Shown piece by piece: positions 42,171 to 55,226 of a stretch of 64,000 bases of DNA; the stretch's first letter is position 1; every line of letters begins with the position of its first letter. The DNA comes from Gordonia hongkongensis. GTDB lineage: Bacteria > Actinomycetota > Actinomycetes > Mycobacteriales > Mycobacteriaceae. The translations under genes were made by a program, and so were the position numbers. Below the pieces are notes generated by a model that worked only from the letters and a program-made list of their open reading frames with translations, did not search any database and was not told where the DNA came from. Where the stretch lies: assembly GCF_023078355.1 (NCBI RefSeq), contig NZ_CP095552.1, positions 2,914,001 to 2,978,000 of the forward strand, written 5' to 3'.

Positions 42171-43088
42171 TCACAGCTCGGCGAGCGCCGAGCGGATCTC
42201 ATTGGTGGCCGCGACGGCTTCACGGAGCGCGATCCGCGCCTCGGCCCGGCCCTGTTCCGCAGTCGAGAGTCGTTGCCGCGCGAACCGCAGCGATTCTTCG
42301 CAACGAGCCAGCTCGGCCCGCAACTCCTGAGCCCGCCGGACGATCTCGTCGACCTCCGACGAAGCCCCGTCCACAGTTCGGGAGGCGGCGTCGAGGTCGG
42401 ATCGGGCCGTTCGCTCCCCTGTCTCGGCCTCGGCCAGTCGGGCTTCGAGGTCTCGTCGACGACGCTCCGCTTCGTCAGACGCTGTGTGGTCCGAGTCGTC
42501 GGCGTCATCCCTGTCGGCACCCTCTTCGTCGGCACCGTCTGCGTCCGCGCCGCTTGCCTCGGACTCGTCCGCGACTGGTTCCTGCAACGGCTCCGGGACG
42601 ACGAACACGCCGGCGGGCCCGAAGCCGCTGTATTCGGCGGATGCGGTGAGGTTTCCCCGCAACACCTGCTCGAGCACTTCCGGGTCGGCCACCGCGGCTC
42701 GCAATGTCTGCGTGACCTCGCGAATGGTACTGTCTCCCAGCGTCACTCGCAGATCTGCGGCCGTGGCGGCGACCGCGGTCACCGACTCGTTGATCAGATC
42801 CTGACGGCGTCGCGACAACGTCTTCATCTTGTCTACAGCCGAGCGGCGCTGGGCCGCAGTCAAATCCGACGCCAACCCAGCGATGAGGGCGCTGTCGTCG
42901 GGGTGCGCGCGAACCCACTGATTGACGGCCCACGCAGCTTGCGTGGGCCGCCGCAACTTCGCGATCCGCCCCGCCAGGTCACGGTCGCCGTCCGCTTTGA
43001 TCTCTCGAGCGAGTTCGTTCCGGCGTGTCACGAACGCCGCCGGCGCCAGACCGTACAGCTCGTCGACGATCTCGTCGTACGGGGTCAT
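42171..43088 (-). CDS. coiled-coil protein of unknown function
   Basis: About 305 residues from ATG 43088 (MTPYDEIVDELYGLAPAAF). The N-terminal third is a conserved-looking helical domain (VTRRNELAREIKADGD, LRRPTQAAWAVNQWVRAHP). A very acidic linker of Asp, Glu and Ala follows (about residues 195-225). The rest is a long coiled coil (ERRRRDLEARLAEAETGERT to RFARQRLSTAEQGRAEAR). It is cytoplasmic and probably structural or a scaffold. It is divergent from furA, 118 bp away. Confidence 0.65.
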   Translation of the reverse strand: MTPYDEIVDELYGLAPAAFVTRRNELAREIKADGDRDLAGRIAKLRRPTQAAWAVNQWVRAHPDDSALIAGLASDLTAAQRRSAVDKMKTLSRRRQDLINESVTAVAATAADLRVTLGDSTIREVTQTLRAAVADPEVLEQVLRGNLTASAEYSGFGPAGVFVVPEPLQEPVADESEASGADADGADEEGADRDDADDSDHTASDEAERRRRDLEARLAEAETGERTARSDLDAASRTVDGASSEVDEIVRRAQELRAELARCEESLRFARQRLSTAEQGRAEARIALREAVAATNEIRSALAEL

Positions 43089-43171
43089 AGGGCTGCCCGA
43101 GCGGTGGTCGGCGTCGCTGTCCGCATGAGCAGATACTACGACGGCGCCCGTGACGGCCACCTCACTTCGCC

Positions 43172-43196
43172 TTCTTAACTTGAATCATTCCAGATA
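43172..43196 (+). promoter_or_regulatory. FurA operator/promoter
   Basis: The AT-rich stretch TTAACTTGAATCATTCCAGA and following TAAGAC lies just upstream of furA. It closely recalls the mycobacterial furA promoter box, where FurA represses its own furA-katG operon. Exact limits are approximate. Confidence 0.55.
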
Positions 43197-43206
43197 AGAC
43201 TGCACG

Positions 43207-46000
<2,794 letters not shown>

Positions 46001-46032
46001 GCAAATCGGTTCATCGTCGAACCGATCAGATG

Positions 46033-46066
46033 CGGCGGCGGCACCCTTCGTGGGGTGCCGCCGCCG
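46033..46066 (+). terminator. katG terminator hairpin
   Basis: CGGCGGCGGCACCC (46033-46046) pairs perfectly over 14 bp with GGGTGCCGCCGCCG (46053-46066) around a 6-base loop, 33 bp after the katG stop. Confidence 0.85.
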
Positions 46067-46168
46067 TGGCGTTTCGCATCACCCGGCGCACAGGGACTTC
46101 CGGAACTATGCTGGCGCTTTCCCTCCGTGGCGGGTGACCGCCTCGAGACGAAGGTGAGGACGACGACG

Positions 46169-47415
<1,247 letters not shown>

Positions 47416-47416
<1 letters not shown>

Positions 47417-48660
47417 TGACCGGAGCACCAGAGGTGGAACTCTCCGCCTCACAGGCCGCCCGGCTGCTGCGCTCCACCGCCACCGTCCGGAGCCGGTCGC
47501 GACAACTCCTCGAACGGGCGCGGGCCGGCGAATCGTCGTGGTTCATCGTCCACGACGATGCGCGGGACGCGGCAGCTGACATCGTCGTGGAAACGACTCG
47601 GTTGCGATATCCCGACGGAGACATCCCTTTTCACAGCAGGTGGCGACATTTCGAGGCAGGCGGTATCGACCGCCTCGGCGCTCTCGACGCCGCCTTGCCC
47701 CCGGCCGGCTCGGCGGAGCGAACCCGCGCGCTCATCGACGTCGTGCTGGTCAGCGTCCTCCTCGATGCCGGCGCGGGACCCGAGTGGTCGTTTCGGGAAC
47801 GGTCGAGCGACCTGGTTCTCACCCGGTCCGAGGGGCTCGGCGTCGCGAGCTGGGTGGCGTTCTGCGAGGGGGTGTTCTCGAGCGACCCGGCCGATCCCCT
47901 GCGGGTCGACGCCACCGGTCTGGGCCGCGTCACGGCGGACACTCTCGGCGCGGCCTTCCAGGTGGGTCCCGACAACCCGCTCACAGGCCTGCCCGGGCGG
48001 GTCGATCTCCTGCGCCGCCTGGGCGAGGTGTTGTCGAGCCGCCCCGAGATCTTCGGTCCGGACGCCCGGCCGGGCGGCCTGTTCGATCACCTCACCCGCG
48101 GTGGTCGTGCGGAGGTGCCCGCGGTCGACATCCTGAGCGGGGTACTCGAGTATCTGGGCCCGATCTGGCCGTCGGACAACACGATCGACACCCACCCACT
48201 GGGCGACTGCTGGCATCACGACGCCGTCGTCGGCCCGGGCCTCACCGCCGGCTGGGTGCCGTTCCACAAACTGTCCCAGTGGCTGACCTATTCGCTTCTC
48301 GAACCGTTCCGCTGGGCCGGTGTCCAGGTGACCGGACTCGACGAGCTGACCGGCCTCCCCGAATACCGCAACGGTGGCCTTCTCCTCGACTCGGGTGTGC
48401 TCGCGCTGCATGAGGAGGCCTGGGCGGACCGGGAGTGGGAGGTCGGCGACGAGCTCGTCGTCGAATGGCGGGCGCTCACCGTCGCCCTTCTCGACGAGAT
48501 CGCCGACCTCGTACGCGACCGCCTCGACGCCGATGCAGCCTCGATGCCCCTGGCCTGCGTGCTCGAGGGTGGCACGTGGGCGGCCGGCCGCGTGCTCGCG
48601 AGCCGACTTCGCGATGGGTTGCCGCCGTTGACGATACGCAGTACCGGCACTGTTTTCTGA
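47416..48660 (+). CDS. DUF1688 protein (URC4-type)
   Basis: 414 residues from ATG 47416, whose A is the last base of the preceding stop (TGATG), indicating translational coupling. DUF1688 features: [20 protein letters not shown] at the N-terminus, [62 protein letters not shown] and [17 protein letters not shown]. The yeast homologue URC4 acts with URC1 in uracil degradation; its reaction is not firmly known. The gene order here links it to the same pathway. Confidence 0.88.
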
Positions 48661-48685
48661 GCCGACCAGCGACCGAGAGGAACCC

Positions 48686-49315
48686 ATGGGCAGCGTCGCC
48701 GTCATCGACCATCCGCTGGTCCAACACAAACTGACCCTGATGCGTCGCAAGGAGACGTCGACCAACGACTTCCGCCGTCTGCTCGACGAGATCTCGATCC
48801 TGATGGCGTACGACGTCCTGCGTGACATCCCGATGCACGAGATCACCATCGACACACCGCTCGAGACCACCACCGCCCGGGTCATCGACGGCAAGAAGCT
48901 GGTGTTCGCCGCGGTCCTGCGGGCCGGCGCCGGTATCGCCGACGGCATGCTGACCGTGGTTCCCGGCGCGCGCGTCGGACACATCGGCCTCTACCGCGAC
49001 CCGAAGACCATGGTCGTCGTCGAGTACTACTTCAAGATGCCGTCGGAGCTGTCCGAGCGTGATGTCGTGATCGTAGATCCGCTTCTGGCGACCGGGCATT
49101 CGGCGGTCGCCGCGATCGACCGGATAAGGGAGTACGGTCCGAAGTCCATCAAGTTCGTCTGCCTGCTCGCCTGCCCGGAGGGCATCGAGGTCCTGCATCG
49201 CTCACACCCCGACGTGCCGATCTTCACCGCGGCGGTCGACCGCGAACTCGACGACAACGGCTTCATCCGCCCCGGACTCGGTGACGCCGGCGATCGCATC
49301 TTCGGAACCGCGTGA
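48686..49315 (+). CDS. upp: uracil phosphoribosyltransferase
   Basis: 209 residues from ATG 48686. It makes UMP from uracil and PRPP. The family motifs are complete: [20 protein letters not shown] at the N-terminus, [20 protein letters not shown], the PRPP loop [19 protein letters not shown], and the uracil-binding end [20 protein letters not shown]. It lies 25 bp after the DUF1688 gene, so the three genes form one operon. This is the set of the URC pathway, where the yeast enzyme URC6 is also a uracil phosphoribosyltransferase. Confidence 0.95.
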   Translation: MGSVAVIDHPLVQHKLTLMRRKETSTNDFRRLLDEISILMAYDVLRDIPMHEITIDTPLETTTARVIDGKKLVFAAVLRAGAGIADGMLTVVPGARVGHIGLYRDPKTMVVVEYYFKMPSELSERDVVIVDPLLATGHSAVAAIDRIREYGPKSIKFVCLLACPEGIEVLHRSHPDVPIFTAAVDRELDDNGFIRPGLGDAGDRIFGTA

Positions 49316-49335
49316 TCTCGAGGAGCAGGAAGGAA

Positions 49336-49444
49336 CCCTGCTCCCTGAGGTGCGAGCGAAGCGAGCCACGAAGGGTGTAGCAACACGTCTCACCAGGCCC
49401 TTCGAGGCTCGTCGCTTGCGCTCCTCACACCTCAGGGAGCAGGG
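49336..49444. repeat. REP-like palindromic element, copy 1
   Basis: A 109-bp element with perfect terminal arms CCCTGCTCCCTGAGGTG (49336-49352) and its complement (49428-49444). The inner parts also pair imperfectly (CGAAGCGAGCC with GGCTCGTCGCTTGCG, ACGAAGGG with CCCTTCG). A related copy is at 62136. It follows upp and might also act as a terminator. Confidence 0.75.
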
Positions 49445-49514
49445 GTTATGGGCTTCTTTCGGATTAGGGAGCATGGTTCGTGGTGCTGCTGCGCGCATAC
49501 CAGCGGTGTTCGGT

Positions 49515-50252
49515 CTACGACACCTGCCAGGCCACCGCGGCACCGATCGCCCCGGTGGCGTTCAGTGCCCAGTGCAAGGCGATCGGTGCGAGGAGGCTCG
49601 TGGTGCGTTGCCGCAACCACCCGAGCACGAAACCCGCGGCCCCGGTTGCCACGACCGCGCCTGTGATGCCGGCGATCTGTGCAACCGTCCCGGCACCCAG
49701 CACGCCGCTCAGGCCTTCGTTGCCCGCGGTGAGACCGGTCGAGGACAGGATGTGCCACAGACCGAAGGCGATCGCACCGACGACCAGCGTCGTCAACGGG
49801 GTGAACAACCGGCCCAGAACCCCTTGCAGCACACCGCGGAACAAGACCTCCTCCGGGAGAACGGTCTGCAGCGGAATGATCACGAACGCCGCCAGGAGGG
49901 CCTCGGAGGTATCGTCGTAGCGGTCGGACAGGAAGAACTCACGCGTCGCCGGGATCGCGACCGCTGTCGAGACCACGGCCGCGACCACGAGGACCGCGGC
50001 CACGGCGACCGGGATGCCGGCGCGCAGTTCCGCACGGCTCAGGCCGAGGTCCCGCCAGGCGAGGCCGGCGAGGCGGGCGATGCCCACGGCCACGACGGCG
50101 GCAACCGGGACGATCGCCACCGACAGCGGGCCGTCCGCGAGATGCGCACCGATGTTCACCGCGACGAGGAACACGATCACCACGACCAGTAGCGCGACGT
50201 CGGTGCGCCGGGACGGGGTGATCACCCGGTCGAGTCTGCCGTACCGCGCCAT
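49515..50252 (-). CDS. CPBP-family intramembrane metalloprotease
   Basis: 245 residues with about seven membrane helices. The CPBP (CAAX protease and bacteriocin-processing) motifs are LPEEVLFRGVLQGVL (EExxxR), FGLWHILSS and PIALHWALN, giving the Glu and His metal ligands. Members process membrane-bound or prenylated proteins or act in self-protection; the substrate is unknown. Divergent from the transporter at 50296, with 43 bp between starts. Confidence 0.87.
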   Translation of the reverse strand: MARYGRLDRVITPSRRTDVALLVVVIVFLVAVNIGAHLADGPLSVAIVPVAAVVAVGIARLAGLAWRDLGLSRAELRAGIPVAVAAVLVVAAVVSTAVAIPATREFFLSDRYDDTSEALLAAFVIIPLQTVLPEEVLFRGVLQGVLGRLFTPLTTLVVGAIAFGLWHILSSTGLTAGNEGLSGVLGAGTVAQIAGITGAVVATGAAGFVLGWLRQRTTSLLAPIALHWALNATGAIGAAVAWQVS

Positions 50253-50295
50253 GGCGGTGTCGGTGAACGCGGCCGCGGTGTCGCAGAATGATTCG

Positions 50296-51264
50296 GTGCC
50301 AAGACCCGCGACTGTCGTCGACCGCCTCGAACGTCACCAGGTCGCCCTCTACCTCGGCGCGATAGTCGCCGGACTGTGTGCGGGACTGGCCGCACCCGGT
50401 CCCGCCGAGGGCCTCGAGTCGGCGATCACGCCGCTGCTCGCCGCGCTGCTCTATGTCACCTTTCTGCAGATCCGCCGGTCCGATCTCCTGGAATCGCTGC
50501 GGGACCGGCGGTTCCTGGTCGCGGTGCTGTTCCTGAACTTCGTCGTGGCGCCTCTTCTGGTGGCCGTGTTGTCCTCAGCGCTGCCCGCCGACGACGCGAT
50601 CCGTCTCGGCGCGCTATTGGTGCTGTTGTGTCCGTGCGTCGACTACGTCGTCGTATTCGCCGGACTCGGCGGCGGGGACGCCCGACGACTCCTTGCCGCG
50701 ACGCCGCTGCTGCTCCTTGCCCAGATGCTGCTGACACCGCTGTACTTGGTGCTGCTGCTCGGTGACGGACGGTCGGTGATCGAACCGGAGCCGTTCCTCT
50801 GGGCGTTCGCGGTCCTCATCCTCTGCCCGCTGGCACTCGCGTGGCTGACCCAGGCGTGGGCGGACCGGTCCGAGGCGGGTCGTCGAACCTCGGCCGGCGC
50901 CACGAAGACGATGGTCCCGCTCATGGTGGCCGTACTCTTCGTCGCCGTGAGTTCCCAGGTACCTCTCGTCGGTTCGCGTTTTGCCGACATCGCCGGGGTG
51001 ATCCCGGTCTACGCCGCGTTCCTCGCGATCATGGTGGCGGCCGGTGTCGCGGTGGCACACATGTTCCGCCTGGCCCCGGAGCCGTCGACGGCGGTCGTCT
51101 TCTCCGGAGCCACCCGCAACTCGCTCGTCGTCCTGCCACTCGCGCTGGCGCTGCCGGTCGGGGCGGAACTGGCCGCGGCGACGGTGATCACGCAGACACT
51201 CGTCGAACTGATCGGGATGGTCGTCCTGGTGTGGGCGTTCACTTGTGTGGCACGTCGGCGCTGA
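50296..51264 (+). CDS. bile acid:sodium symporter/arsenite-permease-like transporter
   Basis: 322 residues from GTG 50296. Nine to ten hydrophobic helices are visible (VALYLGAIVAGLCAGLAAP through ELIGMVVLVWAFTCVARR). LVLLCPCVDYVVVFAGLGGG and the FSGATRNSLVVLPLALALP motif are close to the Acr3/bile acid symporter superfamily. Cys in PCVDY is at the position of the Acr3 cysteine. Substrate (arsenite or organic anion) cannot be decided, as no ars genes are nearby. It overlaps the convergent SDR gene by 26 bp. Confidence 0.75.
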   Translation: MPRPATVVDRLERHQVALYLGAIVAGLCAGLAAPGPAEGLESAITPLLAALLYVTFLQIRRSDLLESLRDRRFLVAVLFLNFVVAPLLVAVLSSALPADDAIRLGALLVLLCPCVDYVVVFAGLGGGDARRLLAATPLLLLAQMLLTPLYLVLLLGDGRSVIEPEPFLWAFAVLILCPLALAWLTQAWADRSEAGRRTSAGATKTMVPLMVAVLFVAVSSQVPLVGSRFADIAGVIPVYAAFLAIMVAAGVAVAHMFRLAPEPSTAVVFSGATRNSLVVLPLALALPVGAELAAATVITQTLVELIGMVVLVWAFTCVARRR

Positions 51265-51973
51265 GGCCGCCGTCCATCACGAACTCGGCACCGGTCGCGT
51301 ACGAGGACTCGTCGCTGGCCAGGAACACCACGAAGGTCGACACCTCGCGTGACTCCGCGGCCCGGCCCATCGGCACGGTCACCATGTCGTCGGGGATCCC
51401 CTCGGTCATCGGCGTCCGGATGAGACCCGGGTGGATGGAGTTCACCCGCACGTTGTGCGGAGCCAGTTCGAGCGCAACCGATTTCGCCAGACCACGCACG
51501 CCCCACTTGCTCGCGACATAGCCGTGCGCCCAGGGACTTCCGCGCAGGCCCTCCACCGACGAGACGTTGATGATCGAGCCACCGCCGGCGTCGATCATCA
51601 GGTCCGCGACCGCCTGGATTCCGAGGAACGTGCCCGTCAGGTTCACGTCCAGGATCTGCTTCCACTTGTCCAGCCGGAACTTCTGGATCGTCGAACCGTT
51701 CACGATGCCGGCATTGTTCACCAGGACGTTGACCTTGCCGAACTCGTCTACCGCGGTGGACACCGTCGTCTGCCAGTCCTCGGGCGAGGTGACATCGAGG
51801 TGGACGTAGCGCGCCGCGTCCCCCAGTTCGGCGGCCAGCGCCTTGCCCTCGTCGTCGAGGATGTCGCCGATCACCACCTTCGCCCCCTCGGCCACGAGGG
51901 CCCGGGCGTGCTCGGCGCCCATGCCCCGCGAACCACCGGTGATCACTGCAACCTTGTCGTCTACGCGTCCCAT
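51239..51973 (-). CDS. short-chain dehydrogenase, 3-alpha/20-beta-hydroxysteroid type
   Basis: 244 residues from ATG 51973 (MGRVDDKVAVITGGSRGMG). The SDR signature is complete: cofactor loop TGGSRGMG, HLDVTSPEDW, NNAG, active Ser in NVSSVEG and YVASK. PGLIRTPMTEGIPDD follows. It closely resembles mycobacterial 3-alpha (or 20-beta)-hydroxysteroid dehydrogenase (Rv2002 type), using NAD(H). The substrate may be a steroid or another alcohol. It is divergent from the DapB-N-like gene, 135 bp away. Confidence 0.88.
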   Translation of the reverse strand: MGRVDDKVAVITGGSRGMGAEHARALVAEGAKVVIGDILDDEGKALAAELGDAARYVHLDVTSPEDWQTTVSTAVDEFGKVNVLVNNAGIVNGSTIQKFRLDKWKQILDVNLTGTFLGIQAVADLMIDAGGGSIINVSSVEGLRGSPWAHGYVASKWGVRGLAKSVALELAPHNVRVNSIHPGLIRTPMTEGIPDDMVTVPMGRAAESREVSTFVVFLASDESSYATGAEFVMDGGLSADVPHK

Positions 51974-52108
51974 GGGCGGCAACGCTACCGCGACGAGCGC
52001 GAAAATAGAACAGGTTCCACCGAAAAATGGTCTACTGAACAGACAAACGTCCGGACAGGTGTACACCACGCCCCACCGGCGCCGATCGAACATAAGGAGT
52101 TCCACGCC

Positions 52109-53194
52109 ATGTCCTTCCGGGTAGCTCTCGTCGGAACCGGCAACGTCGGCCGGTTGTGCCTCACCCAGCTGATCGAGGACCCGCGGTTCGAACTCGTGGC
52201 CGTCTGCGTGTCCACCCCTGAAAAAGTCGGTGTCGACGCCGCGACGCTCGCCGGGCTGGAGACACCCACCGGAGTCCTGGCGGTGGGCGACCTCGACGAG
52301 GTGATCGCGACGAAGCCGGACTGTGTCGTGTACTGCGCCATGGGTGACACGCGTCCCGTCGAGGCCTTCGACGATGTGCTGCGCATCCTCGTCGCCGGGA
52401 TCGACGTCGTCGGGTCCTCCCCGAACACGCTCCAGTACCCCTGGGACGTCATGCCCGCGAAGGCGATCGCCAAGATCGACGAAACCACCGCGGGCAGCGG
52501 CGCCAGCCTGTTCGTGACCGGCGTCGATCCCGGATTCGCCAACGACCTCATTCCGTTCGTCTTCGCGGGCACCTGCCAGCACATCGAGCAGGTGCGCTGC
52601 ATGGAGATCGCCGACTACGCGACCTATGACGGGGCGACCGTCATGTTCGACGTCATGGGCTTCGGCAAACCGCTCGACGAGACCCCCATGCTGTTCCTGC
52701 CGGGGGTACTGGGGTTGGCATGGGGAACGACGATCCGGCAACTGGCCGCCGGTCTCGGCGTCACCGTCGACGACATCGAGGAGATCTCCGAAAGCGAGCC
52801 TGCGCCGGAGGATTTCGACATCGCGGCCGGTCACATCGCTGCGGGCACCCGCGCGGCCGTGCGTTTCGAGATCATCGGCAAGGTGGCCGGGGAACCCGTG
52901 ATCGTCATCGAGCACGTGACGCGGCTTCGAGGTGACCTGCGGCCGGACTGGGCGCAGCCGGCTCAGCCCGGCGGGTGCTACCGCGTCGAGATCACCGGCG
53001 AACCGTCGTACACCGTCGACATCATGCCGACGAGCCGCAAGGGTGACCACAACCACGCCGCCATCGTCGCCGCGGCCGGCCGGATCGTGAACGCCATTCC
53101 CGCGGTGGTCGACGGGCCCGCGGGACTTCGCACCACACTCGACCTTCCGCTGGTGACGGGCCCGGGGGTTTCGACAGGCTCAACCGGCGGGTAG
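52109..53194 (+). CDS. DapB-N-domain (dihydrodipicolinate reductase-like) protein
   Basis: 361 residues from ATG 52109 after ATAAGGAG. The N-terminus is a Rossmann fold (FRVALVGTGNVGRLCLTQLI) with CVVYCAMGDTRP, followed by GVDPGFANDLIPFVFAG and a C-terminal domain (EIIGKVAGEPVIVIEHVTR, SRKGDHNHAAIVAAAGRIVN). True DapB is about 250 residues and has a His-rich catalytic motif that I do not see. This is the larger DapB-N family common in mycobacteria, probably an NAD(P)-dependent oxidoreductase of unknown substrate. Confidence 0.82.
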   Translation: MSFRVALVGTGNVGRLCLTQLIEDPRFELVAVCVSTPEKVGVDAATLAGLETPTGVLAVGDLDEVIATKPDCVVYCAMGDTRPVEAFDDVLRILVAGIDVVGSSPNTLQYPWDVMPAKAIAKIDETTAGSGASLFVTGVDPGFANDLIPFVFAGTCQHIEQVRCMEIADYATYDGATVMFDVMGFGKPLDETPMLFLPGVLGLAWGTTIRQLAAGLGVTVDDIEEISESEPAPEDFDIAAGHIAAGTRAAVRFEIIGKVAGEPVIVIEHVTRLRGDLRPDWAQPAQPGGCYRVEITGEPSYTVDIMPTSRKGDHNHAAIVAAAGRIVNAIPAVVDGPAGLRTTLDLPLVTGPGVSTGSTGG

Positions 53195-53221
53195 GCGGCT
53201 CCGCGCCCACGGAATTCGCAA

Positions 53222-53285
53222 ACCCACCCCTTTTCCGTAAACGCACCACGCTCGGACCGGGTGGGTTCACGAAAAAGGGGTGGGT
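53222..53285. terminator. bidirectional terminator between convergent genes
   Basis: ACCCACCCCTTTT (53222-53234) and AAAAGGGGTGGGT (53273-53285) are perfect 13-bp arms. The hairpin ends each way in T- or A-rich runs, fitting a terminator for both the DapB-N-like gene and the response regulator gene. Confidence 0.7.
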
Positions 53286-53294
53286 GTGTCGACG

Positions 53295-53945
53295 TCACAC
53301 CATCCCGGCGTCGTGCATCAGGATCGCGACCTGGACTCGGTTGCCCGCGTCGAGTTTGGTGAAGATGTGCGAGATGTGCGCCTTGACCGTCGCAAGGCTC
53401 ATGTAGAGCCGTTCAGCGATCTCGGCGTTCGACGCCCCACGGGCGAGCTCGACGGCCACATCACGCTCGCGTGCGGTGAGTCGGTCGACACGTTCGACCG
53501 CGGACGAGGTTCGGTGACCGCCGCTGGTGACGACCTGCTTGATCAACGCGGCGGTCACCGAGGGACTCAGGGCCGGTCGACCGTCGAGCACCTGGTGGAT
53601 GGCCGCGACGATCTCGACGGGTGGCGTGTCCTTGAGCAGGAATCCGTCGGCACCCATCGCGAGTGCGCGGACGACGTAGTCGTCGGCGTCGAAGGTCGTG
53701 AGCACGATGATCGCGGGTGGTGAGGCCAGTGCCTTGAAGCGGCCGGTGGCCGCGATCCCGTCGAGGACCGGCATCCGCAGATCCATGAGGACGAGATCCA
53801 CGGGTGCCGCGGCATGGGAGTCGAGAGCCTCCTGCCCGTTGCCCGCCTCGGCGACGATGTCGAGGCCGGGATCACCGCCTAGGAGAAGCCGGAGTCCGGA
53901 ACGGACGAGGGGGTCGTCGTCGACGATCATGATGCGGGCGGTCAT
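53295..53945 (-). CDS. NarL/LuxR-type response regulator
   Basis: 216 residues from ATG 53945 (MTARIMIVDDDPLVRSGLRL). The receiver domain has the acidic pair DDD, the phosphorylation Asp in LVLMDLRMPVLDG, VLTTFDADDY (Thr) and LLKDTPP (Lys). The C-terminal LuxR helix-turn-helix is LTARERDVAVELARGASN, then AEIAERLYMSLATVKAHI. Its start overlaps the kinase stop by ATGA, so they are translated together. The likely target is the divergent ABC transporter operon. Confidence 0.93.
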   Translation of the reverse strand: MTARIMIVDDDPLVRSGLRLLLGGDPGLDIVAEAGNGQEALDSHAAAPVDLVLMDLRMPVLDGIAATGRFKALASPPAIIVLTTFDADDYVVRALAMGADGFLLKDTPPVEIVAAIHQVLDGRPALSPSVTAALIKQVVTSGGHRTSSAVERVDRLTARERDVAVELARGASNAEIAERLYMSLATVKAHISHIFTKLDAGNRVQVAILMHDAGMV

Positions 53946-55102
53946 GACTGCCACGGTAACCAGACGTGCAACAGGAACCGTTTGTCCTCGCTCACGGTCA
54001 CCGACTGCCTGCCGCCGTGCAACCCGACCCGCTCGGCCAGGCCGACGAGTCCGAATCCTGGTGTGGGACCGGTCGAACCCGCTGTCAGCGGTAGCGGGTT
54101 CTCGACGAGCAGGTCCACACCGTGCTCGGGTCCGCCCCGGATGTGCATGGTCACCGGCGCGCTCGGCGCATGACGCCGCGCATTGGTCAAGGCCTCCTGC
54201 ACACACCGATACAGCGTGCGTGAGATCGCCGGGCCCAGCGAATCGACATCGATGTCGCATCGGCTGTCCACACGCATCCCCAGCCGGCGCGCCTCCTCGA
54301 TCAGCGCGGCCAGGTCCGGAACCCCTTGCGGTTCCTCGGGCGCGGCGTCGCCGGGCCCCTCCCGCAGAACCCCGAGCACCTCCCGCAGCTCGGTCAACGC
54401 CAGGTGCGAGGTCTCCTGGATGGTCTGCGCCGTCTCGCGGATCTGCTCTCCGGACAGGTCCGAACGGTAGGCCAATGCGCCCGCGTACATGCTCATCGCC
54501 GAGATCCGATGCGCGAGGATGTCGTGCATCTCGCGTGCGATCCGCGCCCGTTCGAGCGAACGCGCCTGCATCACCTTCGCCTGCTGTTCGGCCTCGGAGG
54601 CCAGCGCGCGCGCCTGCCAGCTGGCGAGAAGCTCACGCCGCGAACCGATGTAGAGACCCCACGCGACCATCGCCGCCGTCGCGACCACCGTGACCGAGTA
54701 ACTGATGATGACGGGATCGTTCGCCTCGGTCGGAGTGGCGAAGAAGGCGAGGGCGATGATCCCCGCGACAACGGACAACACCGCCTGCGGGATGATCTCG
54801 CGCCACCGACGCCGGGTCGACAGGGACACCATGGCGAGAATGCCCGGTCCGAGAGACGACGACGACACGATGGTCACGATGTTCGTGAACGTCGTGACCG
54901 GTACGGGATGGCTTCGGCGCCACCAGATGACGATGTAGGAGAGCACCCCGAGTGCGAGGTCGGCGACGAACCACCACCGGGCCTCGTCCCACAGGTACGA
55001 CGCACGGGTGGCGAAGGTGCCGGCCGAGACGCAGAGCATCACCGCGAGCCGCCACAATCGGCCGGCCCACGTCAACGGTGGTTGGTACTGCTCAGGACGC
55101 AC
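53942..55102 (-). CDS. sensor histidine kinase, HisKA_3 type
   Basis: About 386 residues from GTG 55102; GTG 55111 is equally possible. The N-terminal half has five or six membrane helices (LWRLAVMLCVSAGTFATRA, VADLALGVLSYIVIWWRRS, AVLSVVAGIIALAFFA). The phosphoacceptor His is in ARIAREMHDILAHRISAM. The ATPase domain keeps VQEALTNARRHA (N box) and GFGLVGLAERVGLHGG (G box). It lacks a large sensor loop, like DesK-type kinases that sense membrane or drug stress. It is coupled to the response regulator. Confidence 0.92.
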   Translation of the reverse strand: MRPEQYQPPLTWAGRLWRLAVMLCVSAGTFATRASYLWDEARWWFVADLALGVLSYIVIWWRRSHPVPVTTFTNIVTIVSSSSLGPGILAMVSLSTRRRWREIIPQAVLSVVAGIIALAFFATPTEANDPVIISYSVTVVATAAMVAWGLYIGSRRELLASWQARALASEAEQQAKVMQARSLERARIAREMHDILAHRISAMSMYAGALAYRSDLSGEQIRETAQTIQETSHLALTELREVLGVLREGPGDAAPEEPQGVPDLAALIEEARRLGMRVDSRCDIDVDSLGPAISRTLYRCVQEALTNARRHAPSAPVTMHIRGGPEHGVDLLVENPLPLTAGSTGPTPGFGLVGLAERVGLHGGRQSVTVSEDKRFLLHVWLPWQS

Positions 55103-55226
55103 AACCGTCACCGTAGTCGGGCGCCGGTGGTGCCCGCGTCCTCCCGGTGGGTGTCGACCCCTACGACTTTCGGTCGATACGACGCTGTCCGGAGGTCCGA
55201 TGTGCGCGCCGTGCGGGAACGACACG

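Noticed and set aside
47449..48984. 511-codon minus-strand frame over the DUF1688 and upp genes
   Set aside because: Shadow of two well-supported, coupled genes on the plus strand.
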